A stretch of 25,428 nt of DNA, taken from the NCBI GenBank assembly GCA_040757115.1, contig JBFLYA010000035.1, positions 1-25,428 of the forward strand. The letters are read 5' to 3'. The notes below the pieces were generated by a model. That model did not search any database. It was not told the DNA's origin and was given only the letters and a program-made list of their open reading frames with translations. The DNA comes from a bacterium (GTDB lineage Bacteria > UBA9089 > CG2-30-40-21 > SBAY01). Below, piece after piece: positions 24,089 to 25,428 of this stretch. A program made the translations under genes and the position numbers. Positions within the stretch are counted from its first letter, which is position 1. Every line of letters starts with the position of its first letter.

Positions 24089-24162
24089 GGCGGGGTGGCA
24101 GAGTGACTATGCAGCCGCTTGCAGGGCGGCGCACGGAGGTTTAAATCCTCCCCCCGCCTCCA
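24089..24162 (+). tRNA. tRNA-Cys (GCA)
   Basis: The sequence folds as a full cloverleaf: acceptor GGCGGGG/CCCCGCC, D stem GCA/TGC, anticodon stem GCCGC/GCGGC with loop TTGCAGG (anticodon GCA), T stem GGAGG/CCTCC, discriminator T and encoded CCA. U73 and GCA are the main cysteine identity elements. Position 19 is A and position 56 is T, in place of the near-universal G19 and C56, so the tertiary pair is changed in a compensatory way. It lies 11 bases after a tiny membrane protein gene and abuts a heptamer array. Confidence 0.95.
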
Positions 24163-24164
24163 GA

Positions 24165-24230
24165 ATTGGTAATTAGTTACCAATTACCAATTACCAGTTA
24201 CCAGTTACCAATTACCAGTTACCAATTTTC
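24165..24230. repeat. Seven tandem RTTACCA heptamers before the ADH synthase gene
   Basis: From 24176 to 24224 the 7-bp unit GTTACCA or ATTACCA occurs seven times in a row, preceded by AATTGGTAATTA in inverted orientation. It begins three bases after the CCA of tRNA-Cys and ends a few bases before AAGGAGG of the next gene. It is open in the frame of that gene, but translation of it is unlikely. Confidence 0.9.
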
Positions 24231-24246
24231 AAGGAGGTTTTCAGTA

Positions 24247-25038
24247 ATGATTGGAAAAAATATCAGATTAGAACGAATAATTAATCGTGACTCTAAACGC
24301 ACTGTCATTATCCCTATGGACCATGGCGTAACGATGGGACCCATACCAGGATTAGAGAATATGCGTGAGGCTGTTGGTAAGATAGTGGAAGGTGGTGCTA
24401 ATGCCGTCATTTTGCATAAAGGTATGGTAAATGCAGGCTACCGTGGTGGAGGCAAAGATATTGGCTTGATTATTCACCTTTCTGCCAGTACGGTTTTAGG
24501 TCCTGATTCAAGTGATAAGGTGCAGGTGTGTAGTGTCAAAGAGGCAATTCAATTAGGTGCTGATGCGGTTTCTGTCCATGTAAATTTAGGTGCGGCTAAC
24601 GAAAGAGAAATGTTGACTATTTTAGGCAGGGTAGGGGAGGAAAGCCAGGAATTTGGTATGCCATTAATTGCGATGATGTATACACGCGGTAAAAAGATTG
24701 AAAATGAATTTGATGTTAAATATGTTAAACATGCCGCCAGAGTTGGAGCTGAATTAGGTGCTGATATGGTTAAAGTTAATTATACTGGAAACCCACAAAC
24801 CTTTGCAGAGGTGGTAGCCGGTTGCCCAGTGCCAGTGGTTATTGCTGGAGGGGAAAAGGTAGAAACAGAGGCTCAATTATTTGAAATGGTTGATGGTACA
24901 ATAAAAGGCGGCTCTGCAGGTGTATCAATCGGCAGGAATGCCTTCCAACATAGAGACCCGGTTAAAATCGTCCAGGCGATTAGTAAAATGGTGCATGAAA
25001 ATTACTCTATTGCTCAAGCAATGAAAATATTAAAATAA
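24247..25038 (+). CDS. 2-amino-3,7-dideoxy-D-threo-hept-6-ulosonate (ADH) synthase, class I aldolase family
   Basis: A 263-residue TIM-barrel aldolase of the DhnA/FbaB type. In archaea and some bacteria this enzyme condenses aspartate semialdehyde with a ketose phosphate to start an alternative route to 3-dehydroquinate. [10 protein letters not shown] carries the active-site Asp25. The Schiff-base Lys is about residue 176 in [27 protein letters not shown] and [15 protein letters not shown] form the phosphate-binding end. ATG 24247 was chosen because AAGGAGG lies ten bases upstream; an upstream ATG (24166) reads through the heptamer array. The partner dehydroquinate synthase II gene is not visible, so a fructose-bisphosphate aldolase role remains possible. 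Confidence 0.85.
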   Translation: MIGKNIRLERIINRDSKRTVIIPMDHGVTMGPIPGLENMREAVGKIVEGGANAVILHKGMVNAGYRGGGKDIGLIIHLSASTVLGPDSSDKVQVCSVKEAIQLGADAVSVHVNLGAANEREMLTILGRVGEESQEFGMPLIAMMYTRGKKIENEFDVKYVKHAARVGAELGADMVKVNYTGNPQTFAEVVAGCPVPVVIAGGEKVETEAQLFEMVDGTIKGGSAGVSIGRNAFQHRDPVKIVQAISKMVHENYSIAQAMKILK

Positions 25039-25428
25039 TCGTAACTATTCAGCCACAGATAGACACGGATGAAACACGGAAAATCCGGTGGTGTCTTAAT
25101 CTAGCATAAAAGTTAAAATAGTGTATAGGGTTCTGCAAAATAGGATTTGAGGGAGATAACTGAGAGTTAGACCTGAAATTAAATCAAAAATCAAATATCA
25201 AAATGCAAAATTACAAATCAAATTTCAAAGAGGAAGTAGCAGGGTTTCTCAAAGAGTTGGAGGAATATAGTAGATAGTTGATAGTTGAAGGACTATAAAC
25301 TATAAACTATCAACTATAAACTATAAACGAGTTTTGCATTTTACTCTTTGGAGGAAATCCCTTTTGGACACCAAATCTGCATAGATTTCATTATTAGAGT
25401 TATTTTCAGACACCACCAATTTTTTTGT
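25039..25428. repeat. Repeat-rich right end of the window without a gene
   Basis: An element end, GTAACTATTCAGCCACAGA, starts at 25041; its other end is not visible. GGTGGTGTCT near 25088 is inverted near 25407 (AGACACCACC), and AAAATGCAAAA near 25200 is inverted near 25333. Degenerate AAATCAA heptamers lie at about 25181-25230, and five tandem ACTATMA heptamers at 25292-25326, preceded by ATAGTTG units on the opposite strand. I see no convincing open frame. Confidence 0.6.

Noticed and set aside
24166-24246. 27-residue N-terminal extension of the ADH synthase ([15 protein letters not shown])
   Set aside because: It is a translation of the RTTACCA heptamer array; AAGGAGG and ATG 24247 give the normal family start.

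Overview
The window is about 25.4 kb of AT-rich bacterial DNA with ordinary bacterial genes on both strands: clear Shine-Dalgarno sites, TTGACA/TATAAT promoters and the standard genetic code. It suggests an uncultured, probably anaerobic, Gram-negative-type bacterium. Grounds are a secreted LysM-FecR repeat protein, a two-[4Fe-4S] ferredoxin, several radical SAM enzymes, futalosine-route menaquinone genes (mqnA, mqnC) and an ADH synthase of the alternative early aromatic pathway. I cannot name the phylum from sequence alone.

Layout. 1-4585 (minus): the N-terminal part of a giant exported protein (signal peptide, LysM, FecR, fibronectin-like domain, then 12 full plus one partial 86-residue repeats), running off the left edge. 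5011-5092: two divergent promoters. 5235-9153 (plus): UPF0182 membrane protein, folE, mobA. 9404-11345 (minus): mannose-6-phosphate-isomerase-type cupin and a phosphoglucose-isomerase-like SIS protein. 12005-13357: argH. 13626-13802: ferredoxin. 14053-16392: 10TM heavy-metal exporter, peptide deformylase, radical SAM protein. 17221-17535: RRM RNA-binding protein with a long structured leader. 18288-20112: mqnA-mqnC. 20545-23709: truB, ribF, rpsO, bioB. 23773-24162: two tiny membrane proteins and tRNA-Cys. 24247-25038: ADH synthase.

The unusual part is between the genes. Nearly every intergenic gap holds palindromic, MITE-like elements ending in GTAACCGTTCA, GTAAGCGTTCA or GTAACTATTCACC. Five insertions can be read with 8-bp target-site duplications, and one element has inserted into another. 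An uninterrupted copy elsewhere in the window serves as the empty site. Two of the elements enclose decayed pieces of a GxxExxY (PDDEXK_3-type) gene, each starting 36-39 bp inside the end, which suggests that such genes are the autonomous parents. One insertion has split a formerly tight truB-ribF pair and now supplies the truB stop codon. A second layer is 7-bp tandem repeats in many families (RTTACCA, AGACYAW, ACTATMA, GTGAATG and others), three of them just upstream of strong ribosome-binding sites.

Functionally this is housekeeping and cofactor metabolism (folate/pterin, molybdopterin, menaquinone, flavin, biotin, arginine, aromatic precursors) with translation genes (def, truB, rpsO, tRNA-Cys), in short operons repeatedly separated by these elements.
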